From assembly GCF_001189845.1 (NCBI RefSeq), contig NZ_LFLZ01000032.1, positions 30,241 to 94,240 on the forward strand: 64,000 nucleotides of DNA, in the 5' to 3' direction. Positions within the stretch are counted from its first letter, which is position 1, and each line of letters starts with the position of its first letter. The notes beneath the pieces are model-generated. The model was not told where the DNA came from. It did no database searches and saw only the letters and a program-made list of their open reading frames with translations. The DNA comes from Bradyrhizobium tropiciagri (lineage in GTDB: Bacteria > Pseudomonadota > Alphaproteobacteria > Rhizobiales > Xanthobacteraceae). A program made the position numbers and the translations under genes. Below are positions 36,365-45,160 of the stretch, in pieces.

Positions 36365-37158
36365 GGCGGCAGAATCGAGGAAACGAGCAGCTGGGTATAG
36401 GGCTCGCGGGGATCGTCGAGCACCTGGTCGGTGAGACCGGTCTCGATGACGCGGCCGCCCTTCATCACCATCACGCGATGCGACAGCAGGCGCGCGACCG
36501 CGAGATCATGGGTCACGACGATGGCGGCAAGGCCAAGCTCGCTGACCAGATTGCGCATCAGGTCGAGCAGGCGCGCCTGCACCGAGACGTCGAGGCCGCC
36601 GGTCGGCTCATCCATGAACACCAGCCGCGGCTCGGTGACAAGGTTGCGCGCGATCTGCAGCCGCTGCCGCATGCCGCCGGAATAGGTCTTCGGCGCATCG
36701 TCGATGCGGCCGACATCGATTTCGACCCGATCGAGCCAGGTCGACGCGGTGTCTCTGATACGACCGTAGTGATTCCAGCCGACCGCCATCAGCCGCTCGC
36801 CGACATTGGCGCCGGCCGAGACGCCCATGCGCAGTCCCTGCGCCGGATCCTGATGCACAAAGCCCCAGTCGGTGCGGAACAGAAAGCGCCGCTCCGCTTC
36901 GCCGAGCTCGGCGAGATCGCGCAGCACGCCGTCGCGCATCCGGTACGACACCCGCCCCGCGCTCGGCGCGAGCTGTGCCGACAGCAGCTGCAACAGCGTC
37001 GATTTGCCCGAGCCGGATTCGCCGACGATCGCCAGCACCTCGCCGGGATAGAGCGCGAACGAGACGTCACGGCAGGCCGGCAGCCGGCCGTAATTCTTGG
37101 CAAGCCCCTCGGCTACCAGCAGCGGCTGATCGTTGTCGAGGCTCGAGAGCTCAGACAT
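36361..37158 (-). CDS. phnK: phosphonate C-P lyase system protein PhnK
   Basis: A 265-residue ABC ATPase: Walker A GESGSGKSTLL, signature YSGGMRQRLQIARN, Walker B LVFMDEPTGGLD. PhnK binds the PhnGHIJ core complex. Start set by AAGGAG upstream of MSELSSLD; it overlaps the end of phnJ by 8 bp. Confidence 0.95.
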   Translation of the reverse strand: MSELSSLDNDQPLLVAEGLAKNYGRLPACRDVSFALYPGEVLAIVGESGSGKSTLLQLLSAQLAPSAGRVSYRMRDGVLRDLAELGEAERRFLFRTDWGFVHQDPAQGLRMGVSAGANVGERLMAVGWNHYGRIRDTASTWLDRVEIDVGRIDDAPKTYSGGMRQRLQIARNLVTEPRLVFMDEPTGGLDVSVQARLLDLMRNLVSELGLAAIVVTHDLAVARLLSHRVMVMKGGRVIETGLTDQVLDDPREPYTQLLVSSILPP

Positions 37159-38035
37159 GCGCCTTCTCCTTGTGCGGCGCCGCGCTCTCGGTGCCGTGAT
37201 GGCCGGCGGCCTGGCGCTGCTCGCAGAAGTCGGTATCGGAGCAGACGAACATCCGCCCGCCCTTGTCGTCGGTGACGATCTCGTCGAGATAGGAATTGTC
37301 GGCCCCGCACAGCGCGCAGGGCGCGTTGAAGCGATAGCGCGTGAACGGATGGTCCTCGAAATCCAGCGACACCACCGTGGTGTAGGGCGGGATCGCGTAG
37401 ATGCGCTTCTCGCGGCCGGCACCGAACAGCTGCAGCGCCGCGCAATTGTCCAACTTCGGATTGTCGAATTTCGGCGTCGGCGACGGGTCCATCACGTAGC
37501 GCGCATTCACCTTCACCGGATAGGCGTAGGCGGTCGCGATGTGGCCGAAGCGCGCGATGTCCTCGTAGAGCTTGACATGCATCAGCCCGTATTCGGCGAG
37601 CGCATGCATACGCCGCGTCTCGGTCTCGCGCGGCTCGAGGAAGCGCAGCGGCTCGGGGATCGGCACCTGATAGACCAGCACCTGCCCCGCGTGCAGCGAC
37701 GCCTCGGGAATCCGGTGCCGGGTCTGGATCACGGTCGCGTCCGTGGTCGAGGTCGTGGTCGCGACTCCCGCGGTCTTGCCGAAGAATTTCCGGATCGAGA
37801 TCGCGTTGGTGGTGTCGTCCGAGCCCTGGTCGATCACCTTCAGCACGTCGTCGGGGCCGAGGATCGCCGCCGTCACCTGCACGCCGCCGGTGCCCCAGCC
37901 ATAGGGCATCGGCATCTCGCGGCTCGCGAACGGCACCTGATATCCGGGAATCGCGATCGCCTTCAGGATCGCGCGGCGGATCATCCGCTTGGTCTGCTCG
38001 TCGAGATAGGCGAAATTGTATGTCGGCGCGTTCAT
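37151..38035 (-). CDS. phnJ: alpha-D-ribose 1-methylphosphonate 5-phosphate C-P lyase PhnJ
   Basis: A 294-residue radical SAM enzyme that cleaves the C-P bond. The cluster ligands have the PhnJ-specific C-x2-C-x21-C layout: Cys240, Cys243 and Cys265, with Cys271 (the thiyl-radical candidate) six residues on. MPYGWGTGGVQVTAAILG is also diagnostic. ATG overlaps phnI stop by 4 bp. Confidence 0.97.
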   Translation of the reverse strand: MNAPTYNFAYLDEQTKRMIRRAILKAIAIPGYQVPFASREMPMPYGWGTGGVQVTAAILGPDDVLKVIDQGSDDTTNAISIRKFFGKTAGVATTTSTTDATVIQTRHRIPEASLHAGQVLVYQVPIPEPLRFLEPRETETRRMHALAEYGLMHVKLYEDIARFGHIATAYAYPVKVNARYVMDPSPTPKFDNPKLDNCAALQLFGAGREKRIYAIPPYTTVVSLDFEDHPFTRYRFNAPCALCGADNSYLDEIVTDDKGGRMFVCSDTDFCEQRQAAGHHGTESAAPHKEKAHV

Positions 38036-39135
38036 TCCGCGGCCTCCTGCAGTTCGACCGCCTGATTGGCCTCGGTGAATTCCTGCCGCAGCTTGCGCAG
38101 CAAGCCGAGTTCGGACTGGAAGTCGACGTAATGCGGCAGCTTGAGATGCTCGACGAAGCCGGTCGACTGGACATTGTCGGAGTGCGACATCACGAACTCC
38201 TCGTCCTGCGCCGGCGCCCCCGCCTCTTCGCCGAGCTCGCGCGCGCGCAGCGCGCGGTCGACCAGCGCCATCGACATGGTCTTGCGCTCGCTCTGGCCGA
38301 AGGCGAGGCCATAGCCGCGGGTGAAGCACGGCGCCTCGGTCGTCGAGCCCTTGAACTGGTTGACCATCTGGCATTCGGTCAGTTCGACGGAACCGAGCGG
38401 CACCGCGAAGCCGACATCCTCCGCGAAGAATTCGACCTCGACCTCGCCGAAGCGGATCTCGCCGGCGAACGGATGGTTGCGGCCATAACCGCGCTGCGTC
38501 GAATAGCCGAGCGCGAGCAGAAAACCCTCGTCGCCGCGCGCCAGATTCTGCAGCCGCAGGTCGCGATCCGCCGGGAAGCTCAGCGGCTCGCGCGTGAGGT
38601 CGCCGACCGGCGCGTCGCCATCTGCCTGCGGCGACGTCTCGATCAGGCCGTCGCGGCCGAGAATGTCGGTGACCCGCGGCGTTCCCGCCTGCGACGCCTC
38701 CGCGGTCGCCGGCTGCTCTGGCACGAAGCCTTCCGCGAGCTGCGGGTCGAGCAGGCGGTGGGTATAGTCGAAGGTCGGCCCCAGGATCTGGCCGCCCGGA
38801 ACGTCCTTGAAGGTCGAGGAGATGCGCCGCCGCACCAACATCTCGCCGGTGTTGACCGGCTCGGTTGCGCCGAACCGCGGCAGCGTGGCGCGGAAGGCGC
38901 GAACCAGGAAGATCGCCTCGATCATGTCGCCGCGCGCCTGCTTGATCGCGAGCGCTGCAAGCTCGCGGTCGTACAGCGAACCTTCGGTCATCACGCGGTC
39001 GACGCCAAGCGCGAGCTGTTCGGAGATCTGCGCCAACGTCACCTCGGGGACATCGCGATCGCCGCGCCGCTCATGCGCCAGCAGCCGATGAGCGTTCTCG
39101 ATGGCACGCTCGCCTCCCTTGACGGCTACATACAT
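38032..39135 (-). CDS. phnI: carbon-phosphorus lyase complex subunit PhnI
   Basis: A 367-residue protein. The start MYVAVKGGERAIENAHRLL and the FTRGYGLAFGQSERKTMSMA block match PhnI, the nucleosidase subunit that, with G, H and L, exchanges the adenine of ATP for phosphonate. It follows phnH by 3 bp. Confidence 0.96.
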   Translation of the reverse strand: MYVAVKGGERAIENAHRLLAHERRGDRDVPEVTLAQISEQLALGVDRVMTEGSLYDRELAALAIKQARGDMIEAIFLVRAFRATLPRFGATEPVNTGEMLVRRRISSTFKDVPGGQILGPTFDYTHRLLDPQLAEGFVPEQPATAEASQAGTPRVTDILGRDGLIETSPQADGDAPVGDLTREPLSFPADRDLRLQNLARGDEGFLLALGYSTQRGYGRNHPFAGEIRFGEVEVEFFAEDVGFAVPLGSVELTECQMVNQFKGSTTEAPCFTRGYGLAFGQSERKTMSMALVDRALRARELGEEAGAPAQDEEFVMSHSDNVQSTGFVEHLKLPHYVDFQSELGLLRKLRQEFTEANQAVELQEAAE

Positions 39136-39138
39136 CGC

Positions 39139-39747
39139 TCACACTCCGCTTGCGATCAGCCGCGTGGTGCGCGGGATCGCGACAATATGGTCGTCATGGA
39201 CCAGTACGACATCGATGCCGCGCGGGAACAGGACTTCGTTGATCGACAGCCGCTGGAACAAATCGCGCGGCTTGATCATCGCCTGCAGCAGCGCGCTGCC
39301 GTCGATGCCGGGCCCCTTCAGCTCGAAAGTCGGCCCCTGTGTCAGGCTGTCGACCTGCAGGATCAGCGTGGTCGAGCGATCAGGATATTCGCTGCTGCCG
39401 AACGCGAAGCGCTCCAGCGCCGGCAGGTTCGCGGCATCGCCGATCAGCGCGAAGCTCGCGATCGAGGAATCCCCGACCACCGGCGCGCTGGCGTGAAATT
39501 TCAGCCAGCGGGCGACATCCGGCGTCGCCGACATCGCGGCGTCGAGCCAGATCGGCGTGTCGTGATCGAACAGCGTCAGCGCGATCGCGGCCGCGCCGCG
39601 CATCATGCCGGCGGGCGTTCCGACATCAGCGGCGACGCGCTGCACGCTGCCCGGGCGCGCCATCGCATCCATCACGGAACGGAACGTTGATTGCGCCGAC
39701 AGCACCTTGTCGGCAAAGCCTGCGGGCATTTCGGCAATCGTCGTCAT
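39139..39747 (-). CDS. phnH: phosphonate C-P lyase system protein PhnH
   Basis: A 202-residue PLP-transferase-like fold without a cofactor, a core subunit of the GHIJ complex. Conserved FRSVMDAMARPGSVQRV and the GPGI motif are present. Start at MTTIAEMPAG, four bases after the phnG stop; a longer in-frame extension upstream lies inside phnG and has no ribosome site. Confidence 0.95.
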   Translation of the reverse strand: MTTIAEMPAGFADKVLSAQSTFRSVMDAMARPGSVQRVAADVGTPAGMMRGAAAIALTLFDHDTPIWLDAAMSATPDVARWLKFHASAPVVGDSSIASFALIGDAANLPALERFAFGSSEYPDRSTTLILQVDSLTQGPTFELKGPGIDGSALLQAMIKPRDLFQRLSINEVLFPRGIDVVLVHDDHIVAIPRTTRLIASGV

Positions 39748-39751
39748 TGCA

Positions 39752-40225
39752 TCATCCCTCACCGCGCACCATCGTGTAGAAATCAACCCGCGTCGCCGCG
39801 GTCTCGGCGGCCTTGCGGCTGCGCTCGGCATTCACAGCGGCGCGCAGCGGCGCGATCACCTTGGCCTCCACCTCGCCGCACAATTCCGCCGACTGTACCA
39901 TGGCGTCGCACAGCGCGATCATCTGCGCTTTCTGCGCATCGCGGCCGAGCGTGTAGCCGAAGCCGACCTCGCCGCTCGCAAGCCGCACCGCCGCGCGCGA
40001 CACCGTCGCTTCGCCGAGATTGAACGGCGCACCGTCGCCGCCGACCCGCCCGCGCATCATCACGAGGCCGTTCTCCGGCTCGCGCAGATTCTCATGCTTC
40101 GGGATGGCGATCGCCGCCAGCCTGCCTGCGATGTCGGCTGCGGCGGAGTGCGCCAGCACGGTCATCGCGGCCTTGCGCTGGGCCTGCTTGCTGTCTGGTC
40201 CGGTCGAACTCATGGTCGGATTCAT
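39752..40225 (-). CDS. phnG: phosphonate C-P lyase system protein PhnG
   Basis: A 157-residue protein ending in RVDFYTMVRGEG, the PhnG signature, with LVMMRGRVGGDGAPFNLGE upstream. First gene of the C-P lyase operon. I use ATG 40225 (MNPTMSSTG); MSSTG at 40213 is an alternative. Its promoter region carries the PhnF palindrome and a Pho-box-like repeat. Confidence 0.94.
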   Translation of the reverse strand: MNPTMSSTGPDSKQAQRKAAMTVLAHSAAADIAGRLAAIAIPKHENLREPENGLVMMRGRVGGDGAPFNLGEATVSRAAVRLASGEVGFGYTLGRDAQKAQMIALCDAMVQSAELCGEVEAKVIAPLRAAVNAERSRKAAETAATRVDFYTMVRGEG

Positions 40226-40253
40226 GCGCAACCTTTTGGGCAACCTTGCTTGC

Positions 40254-40285
40254 ATCAAGTTGTCTATGATAATAGACAACTTGAT
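40254..40285. promoter_or_regulatory. probable PhnF operator, perfect 14-bp-arm palindrome
   Basis: ATCAAGTTGTCTAT-GATA-ATAGACAACTTGAT is an exact inverted repeat. The inner GTCTAT...ATAGAC has the form expected for GntR/HutC regulators. It lies between phnG and the divergent phnF and overlaps a possible phnG -10 element. Confidence 0.8.
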
Positions 40286-40296
40286 AGCCGAGCGCC

Positions 40297-40314
40297 ATGA
40301 CTGTTTCGTGACAA
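40297..40314 (-). promoter_or_regulatory. Pho box upstream of phnG
   Basis: On the minus strand TTGTCAC-GAAA-CAGTCAT matches the PhoB box form (two 7-mers at 11-bp spacing, consensus CTGTCAT). Ten bases downstream is TATCAA, a plausible -10 at about 40281-40286. Confidence 0.65.
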
Positions 40315-40341
40315 ACCGAAGATTTCTGGTATCACCGCGCG

Positions 40342-41067
40342 ATGAGCATGCAGGAAAGTTCCGGCGTCGCCTTGTGGCGGCAGGTCGCCGACGGCATCGA
40401 GCGCGGCATCGCTGACGGCCGCTTTGCCGCCGGCGAAAAGCTGCCCGGCGAGATGGAGATCGCCGAGACCTACCGGGTCAACCGCCACACCGTGCGGCGC
40501 GCGCTCGCCGCACTCGCAGAGCGCGGCCTGGTGCGCGCCGAGCGCGGCAGCGGCACCTATGTCGAAGCCCAGCGCCTCGCTTATCCCTTGCGCTCACGCA
40601 CGCGATTTTCCGAGATCGTCGGCGCCGGCGGCCACGAGCCGCGCGGCCAGCTGATCGATGCCGGCAGCGATGTCGCCAACCGCGAGATCGCGCGCGAGCT
40701 CGGCCTGAAGATCGGCGCGCCGCTGATCCGGATCGAAGCGGTGCGGCTGGCCGACCGGACGCCGATCTGCGTCTCCACCACCTGGCTGTCGGCCGAGCGG
40801 TTTCCCGATGCCGGCAGCGTGTTCGCCGACGTTCGCTCGATGACGAAGCTGCTCGGGCATTACGGCGTGAAGGATTACCACCGCGCCTCAACCCGGATCA
40901 CCGCGGCGATCGTCGATGCGACCGATGCCGCACGGCTCGATCTGCCGCTGGGACGGCCGGTGCTGGTGGTCGACGCCACCGACGTCGACATGCTGGATCA
41001 GCCGCTGGTGACCAAGCGCTCGCGCTTCGCCGCCGAACGCGTGGAATTCCTGGTCGAGAACGGCTGA
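40342..41067 (+). CDS. phnF: phosphonate metabolism transcriptional regulator PhnF (GntR family)
   Basis: A 241-residue protein with an N-terminal GntR winged helix (KLPGEMEIAETYRVNRHTVR, about residues 33-52) and a UTRA effector domain of the HutC type. It is divergent from phnGHIJKLMN and sits next to the perfect palindrome at 40254-40285. In this family the regulator usually represses its own and the divergent operon until a ligand binds. Confidence 0.95.
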   Translation: MSMQESSGVALWRQVADGIERGIADGRFAAGEKLPGEMEIAETYRVNRHTVRRALAALAERGLVRAERGSGTYVEAQRLAYPLRSRTRFSEIVGAGGHEPRGQLIDAGSDVANREIARELGLKIGAPLIRIEAVRLADRTPICVSTTWLSAERFPDAGSVFADVRSMTKLLGHYGVKDYHRASTRITAAIVDATDAARLDLPLGRPVLVVDATDVDMLDQPLVTKRSRFAAERVEFLVENG

Positions 41068-41138
41068 CGGTCCCCTCTGCGATCCGAACTGGAAGATTAA
41101 GCAGTCGTCGCCCGCCCGCGGCATCACCCGCGCGCCGA

Positions 41139-42592
41139 CTAAGAAGATCCGAGCACCGAACCCAACGCGATAACGATGGCCAAGGCGATGATCGGCCCAA
41201 CGATATTGGCCATCACCATGTCGAAGTAGCTCTTGCGATGGGTCGAGCCGCAGACCGCGAGCAGCGTCACGACGGCGCCGTTGTGCGGCAGGCTGTCCAG
41301 GGTGCCGGAGCCGATCACGGCAACCCGGTGCATGAGCCCCGGGTCGATATGGGCAGTCTGCGCAATTTGCAGGTATGTGTCGCCAAGGGCATCGAGCGCA
41401 ATGGTCAATCCGCCGGAAGCGGAGCCGGTCAAAGCGGCAAGGATGTTTGTCGCGATGGCGAGAGAAACGAGTGGGCCGCCCGAGATCGACAGCATCCAGT
41501 CGCGCACCAACGCAAAGCCCGGCAGTGCAGCGACGACGGCTCCAAAGCCGACCAGGCTTGCGACGCTGAAGATGGGGAGCACCGAGGCGTTGGCGCCGGC
41601 ATCCATGCTCGCCCTCAAGTCCGTCAGACGGGGTCGATTGAGCGCGATGAGCGTTGCCGTGGCGGCGGCGAGAGCAACTGCGACCGACCACACCCCGGCA
41701 ACGCCGGCAAGGGATGTCACGCCCCAGCGCTCCTGCGCGAGGAACGAAAAATCGAGGCGCGGCGGGATCAGGAGCGACATCAGCAGGTTCACGCCCACGA
41801 CCACGAGGAGCGGGACGATCGCCGTGCCGATCGGTGGCGGCGCATCGCCGCGCTTGCCATGCGCTATTTCGGCCGGATCGAACTCGTGGGACGATGTAGC
41901 GCGCTCGCGGATGAATTGATCGTCAGCGACCGCTCCGCTGACGAGCCCTTCGTCTCCGCCATAGCCTTCACCGGTCTTGCGCGCCGATTCCTCGGCGCGG
42001 CTGAGCCACCAGAGCCCGAATGCGAGCATGATCGCAGCAGCGACGATTCCCAATCCGGGCGCCGCAAACGGCGTGGTTCCGAAGTACGGCATCGGAATCG
42101 TATTTTGAATCGCGGGCGTTCCGGGCAGTGCCGACATCGTGAATGTGGAGGTGCCCAAAGCGATGGTGGCCGGCATGAGCCGATGCGGGATGTTCGCGAC
42201 ACGAAACATTTCCCGTGCCATCGGCGCCAAACGAAAAAAGCGACGAAAAGACTTACCCCGCCGTAGGTGACGATCGCGCCGGCAAGCACCACGGCAAGGA
42301 TTGCGCGACGCGCTCCGAGCTTGGTGCTCATGAAGTGGGCGATGGCGTAGACCGATCCGCTGTCGTCCATGAGCTTGCCGAACAGCGCACCGAGCAGAAA
42401 TATTGGGAAGAATTGCGCAATGAACTGCGCAGCGCCGCCCATGAAGGTCTGCGTCCAATGGGCAAGCAAGGGCTCTCCGGCGAAAGCCGCAGCGACGATC
42501 GCGGCAGCCGGCGCCAGGAGGAGCACGCTCCATCCGCGGAACGAGAGCCAGATAAGCAGGCCAAGGGCAACCAGGATTCCGACGAGGCCCAT
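41139..42592 (-). pseudogene. GntP family permease, frameshifted
   Basis: The start MGLVGILVALGLLIWLSF and the first five helices lie in one frame, up to GAIVTYGGVSLFVAFFV. Near 42226-42240, next to a run of T, the frame changes. The continuation LAPMAREMFRVANIPHRL and the rest, through ALTGSASGGLTIALDAL and IGSGTLDSLPHNGAV, are in another frame. One missing base restores a full-length permease of about 480 residues. GntP permeases carry gluconate-like or hydroxybutyrate-like acids. It follows the broken patatin gene by 4 bp, so the pair probably formed one operon. A sequence error is possible. Confidence 0.85.
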
Positions 42593-42596
42593 GGCG

Positions 42597-43648
42597 TCAA
42601 ACCTGCTGCAAGAGCAAATCCAAATCCATCGAGGAGCGCCAGCCGATGTTCTGGTCGTTCGCGGCGAGGAATGCCTCCGCGGCACGGCGGCCCTCGTCCC
42701 GCAGCATGCAGAGAAAATCCCACTCGGCATTCAGCTTTGACGACACGCCGAGCTCGGCCAGCACCTTGCTCGCGATCAGGTGAATGCGCATCTCAGCCCA
42801 TTTGCGTCCCTCGGAGCTGCCGGCGTCCGCGACCCGCCGCAGCAGCGCGATCATACGCAACTCCTTGAGCAGCGTGGCGTTAAATGCAACCCCGTTCAAC
42901 CGATCGAGAATCTCGCCGCGGAGCGCGGTGTCCCGGGTCGCTCGACCGGGTTGACCGCGACGAGAAGCGTGTCATGCGAGTTGCACTCGCGTACGAGCGG
43001 CGTGATCGTCGGGTTCCCGGAGTAGCCGCCATCCCAATAGGGCTCGACATCGATCTCTATCGCGCGGAACAGAGTCGGCAAGCAGGCGGAAGCGAGCAGA
43101 ACGTCTGGTGTAAGCTCGGCGTTGCGAAACACACGCCCGCGGCCGGTATGAACGTTGGTCGCCGTCACGAACAACCGGATCGGGGAGTTCGCGATCTGTC
43201 TAAAATCGACCGACTCGGCGAGGACCTGGTGCAAAGGGTTTGTACCGGCAAGATTCAGGTCGTAGGGCGAAAACACGCGGCTCGCCAGATCGAAGGCGAG
43301 ATAGAAGGGCGACGTATCAAGGGTCCAGCGACCGAGGGTGACGTCCAGCGGGCTTCGCCGCATGGGACTGAACCGCGCTGAGTCAGCGACCCGCCGCCAG
43401 AAGGCCTCCAATGCAGACTTGGCACCGGCCGGGCCATTGGTCATAAAACCGCCCGCCAGCACGACGGCGTTCATCGCGCCGGCCGACGTGCCTGATATCG
43501 CCTCGATACGCAGCCACGGCTCGTCCATGAGCCGATCGAGCACCCCCCAAGTAAAAGCGCCGTGCGATCCACCACCCTGCAGCGCGAGATCGACCAGAAC
43601 GGCATCGCGCGCTTGGCCAGCGCGTGTTTGCGGCTCCTTCAAGGACAT
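42597..43648 (-). pseudogene. patatin-like phospholipase (DUF3734 C-terminus), frameshifted
   Basis: The first 250 residues have the patatin catalytic set: LALQGGGSHGAFTWGVLD (oxyanion loop), ISGTSAGAMN (nucleophile Ser) and DGGYSGNPTI (catalytic Asp). The frame ends at a TGA after TPRSAARFSIG. One base inserted near 42910-42930 would continue as ILDRLNGVAFNATLLKELRM and SKLNAEWDFLCML, the usual DUF3734-type C-terminus, which is still intact in the next frame to 42597. I start at ATG 43648 (GGAG upstream) rather than the GTG at 43675. Like the neighbouring permease, it has one single-base lesion. Confidence 0.85.
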
Positions 43649-43708
43649 CGCGGACTCCGACTGGCGCGCGGCCACGTCGCCGCCGACGAACGACAGACAA
43701 GGAAGCCG

Positions 43709-44083
43709 TCAGCTCCTGCCAGGGAGCGGTTGCGGGAGTGGCCGCGGACGCTCGATTCCTGGCCGACCCGGTCTCGGAGGCCGAGTGACCGGGCGGTGGC
43801 CCGGCCGTCGCCATCCGTGCCATCCCGCCGGACCACCCCAGCCCATGCCGCGCCTTGAACCAAAGCCACACCGATACCAGCCGCCACCGCGCCATCCCCT
43901 GCTGTACCAACAGTAGCGCTGGCCCCTCCAGGTGAATTGGACGGTTTCCGCGAGACGAAGCTCGTCGGCGGCCTGACGCAGGCCCAGCGGCGCAATAAGG
44001 CCGGCTTGTGAACGACCGCTGGTCGCCGTAATCGCCACCGAAGCAATTCCAAGTGCGAGCCCCCATAGAAGCAATCTTCGCAT
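43709..44083 (-). CDS. exported hypothetical protein, Gly/Trp/Arg-rich
   Basis: About 124 residues with a signal peptide (LLLWGLALGIASVAITATSG). The mature part has RYCWYSRGWRGGGWYRCGF, with two Cys that could pair, then a Gly/Trp/Arg/Pro-rich tail ending RPRPLPQPLPGRS. GGGAG upstream fixes the start at 44083. Similar short exported proteins occur in Rhizobiales; function unknown. Confidence 0.65.
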   Translation of the reverse strand: MRRLLLWGLALGIASVAITATSGRSQAGLIAPLGLRQAADELRLAETVQFTWRGQRYCWYSRGWRGGGWYRCGFGSRRGMGWGGPAGWHGWRRPGHRPVTRPPRPGRPGIERPRPLPQPLPGRS

Positions 44084-44315
44084 GATTTTCTCCCGGCTTT
44101 TCACAGCGCGGAAGGCAACCGGCTGAGCGGCCGCGGAGCCGCATGGCTGCAGCCGGCCTCCTTCGCGGGCGATCCCGCCCAGGGATCGATGCCGTTGGGC
44201 TGATCCCTACGCAAAACTGTAGCGTATTCGGCTGCCACAGCGACTGCCGTGACAACGCAGCGACTACCGTTCCCGGCGATGCTTTGACGCTGGCGCCAGG
44301 CTTTGCCTCACTTCG

Positions 44316-44816
44316 CTAGGCAGCCTTGGACTGAGTTGCGGCTGCGAGCGTGTCGCGAAGGTGCTGCTCCTTCTTTTCATCGAGCGAGGTCGTCAGGACG
44401 ATCCCTCCCGCATCCTTGATCGCATTGAGAACCTTGTCTGAGGTCATAGACTTGATCAGCAGGAACAGGACGGCATCTCCCGATTTCACCTTCGACGCGA
44501 GATCCTTCATGAACTGGTCTCTGATCCCGAAATCGGTCAGCGCACCGCTCAAAGCGCCTGCGCCGGCTCCGAGAGCCACGCCGAGAAGAGGATTCAGGAA
44601 GACCATCCCCAACAGCAGCCCCCAGAAGCTGCCACTGGCGGCACCTGTCATGGTGGTGTTCACAAGCTGATTGAGCTTTACAGAGTCCCCGGTTTTGACT
44701 GCGATCACGGCATCGCTGATCGTGATCAGATACTCGCCTTGAAGCTTAAGTATTTTTTGCCGAACTTCCTCTGCTTTGACTTCGGATGGGTACACGATCG
44801 CAACAAGATCTGACAT
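44316..44816 (-). CDS. DUF1269 domain-containing protein
   Basis: A 166-residue protein starting MSDLVAIVYPSE, with a central glycine-rich helical hairpin (FWGLLLGMVFLNPLLGVALG) and a second hydrophobic stretch, then a soluble C-terminus with VLFLLIKSMTSDKVL. This is the DUF1269 pattern; function unknown. The start is set by GGGAG before MSDL; the longer frame upstream lacks a ribosome site. Confidence 0.85.
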   Translation of the reverse strand: MSDLVAIVYPSEVKAEEVRQKILKLQGEYLITISDAVIAVKTGDSVKLNQLVNTTMTGAASGSFWGLLLGMVFLNPLLGVALGAGAGALSGALTDFGIRDQFMKDLASKVKSGDAVLFLLIKSMTSDKVLNAIKDAGGIVLTTSLDEKKEQHLRDTLAAATQSKAA

Positions 44817-45160
44817 TGAACACTCCCTGATGGCTCGAAGTGCTGCCCCTATTCCGCGCGTGATGCACCGCCGAAACTTAGCACAGAGCCGTAAGTCTCT
44901 TGCCGCCCAATCATGCACGCAGCTTCACAATCCCGAGATGTTTTTAGCGCTCGGCGCAATTGAGTAAGCGACATTGTCGCATGTGTCTCGAACAAGGAGT
45001 CGCGGGAAGCCTGTCTGCCGCGCTGTTCTGAGTTCGAGCCGTGCGACCGAAGGCCGTCGCTTGGTCCGCCGGATGACAAACCCTCATCCCGTGCTGACTT
45101 CAAGGCGCCGCTGCTTTAGCTTGATTGGTCCAATTGTCGGTGCACCGCGAAGAGAGCACG
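44817..45160. other. intergenic region, no gene seen
   Basis: This 344-bp divergent spacer between the DUF1269 gene and the Na/Pi cotransporter gene is where both promoters should lie. I looked for a Pho box with 11-bp phased GTCA repeats and found none that held up. No strong hairpin or repeat. Confidence 0.45.

Noticed and set aside
44940..45020. Pho box before the Na/Pi cotransporter
   Set aside because: GTC repeats occur at 8-bp rather than 11-bp spacing.
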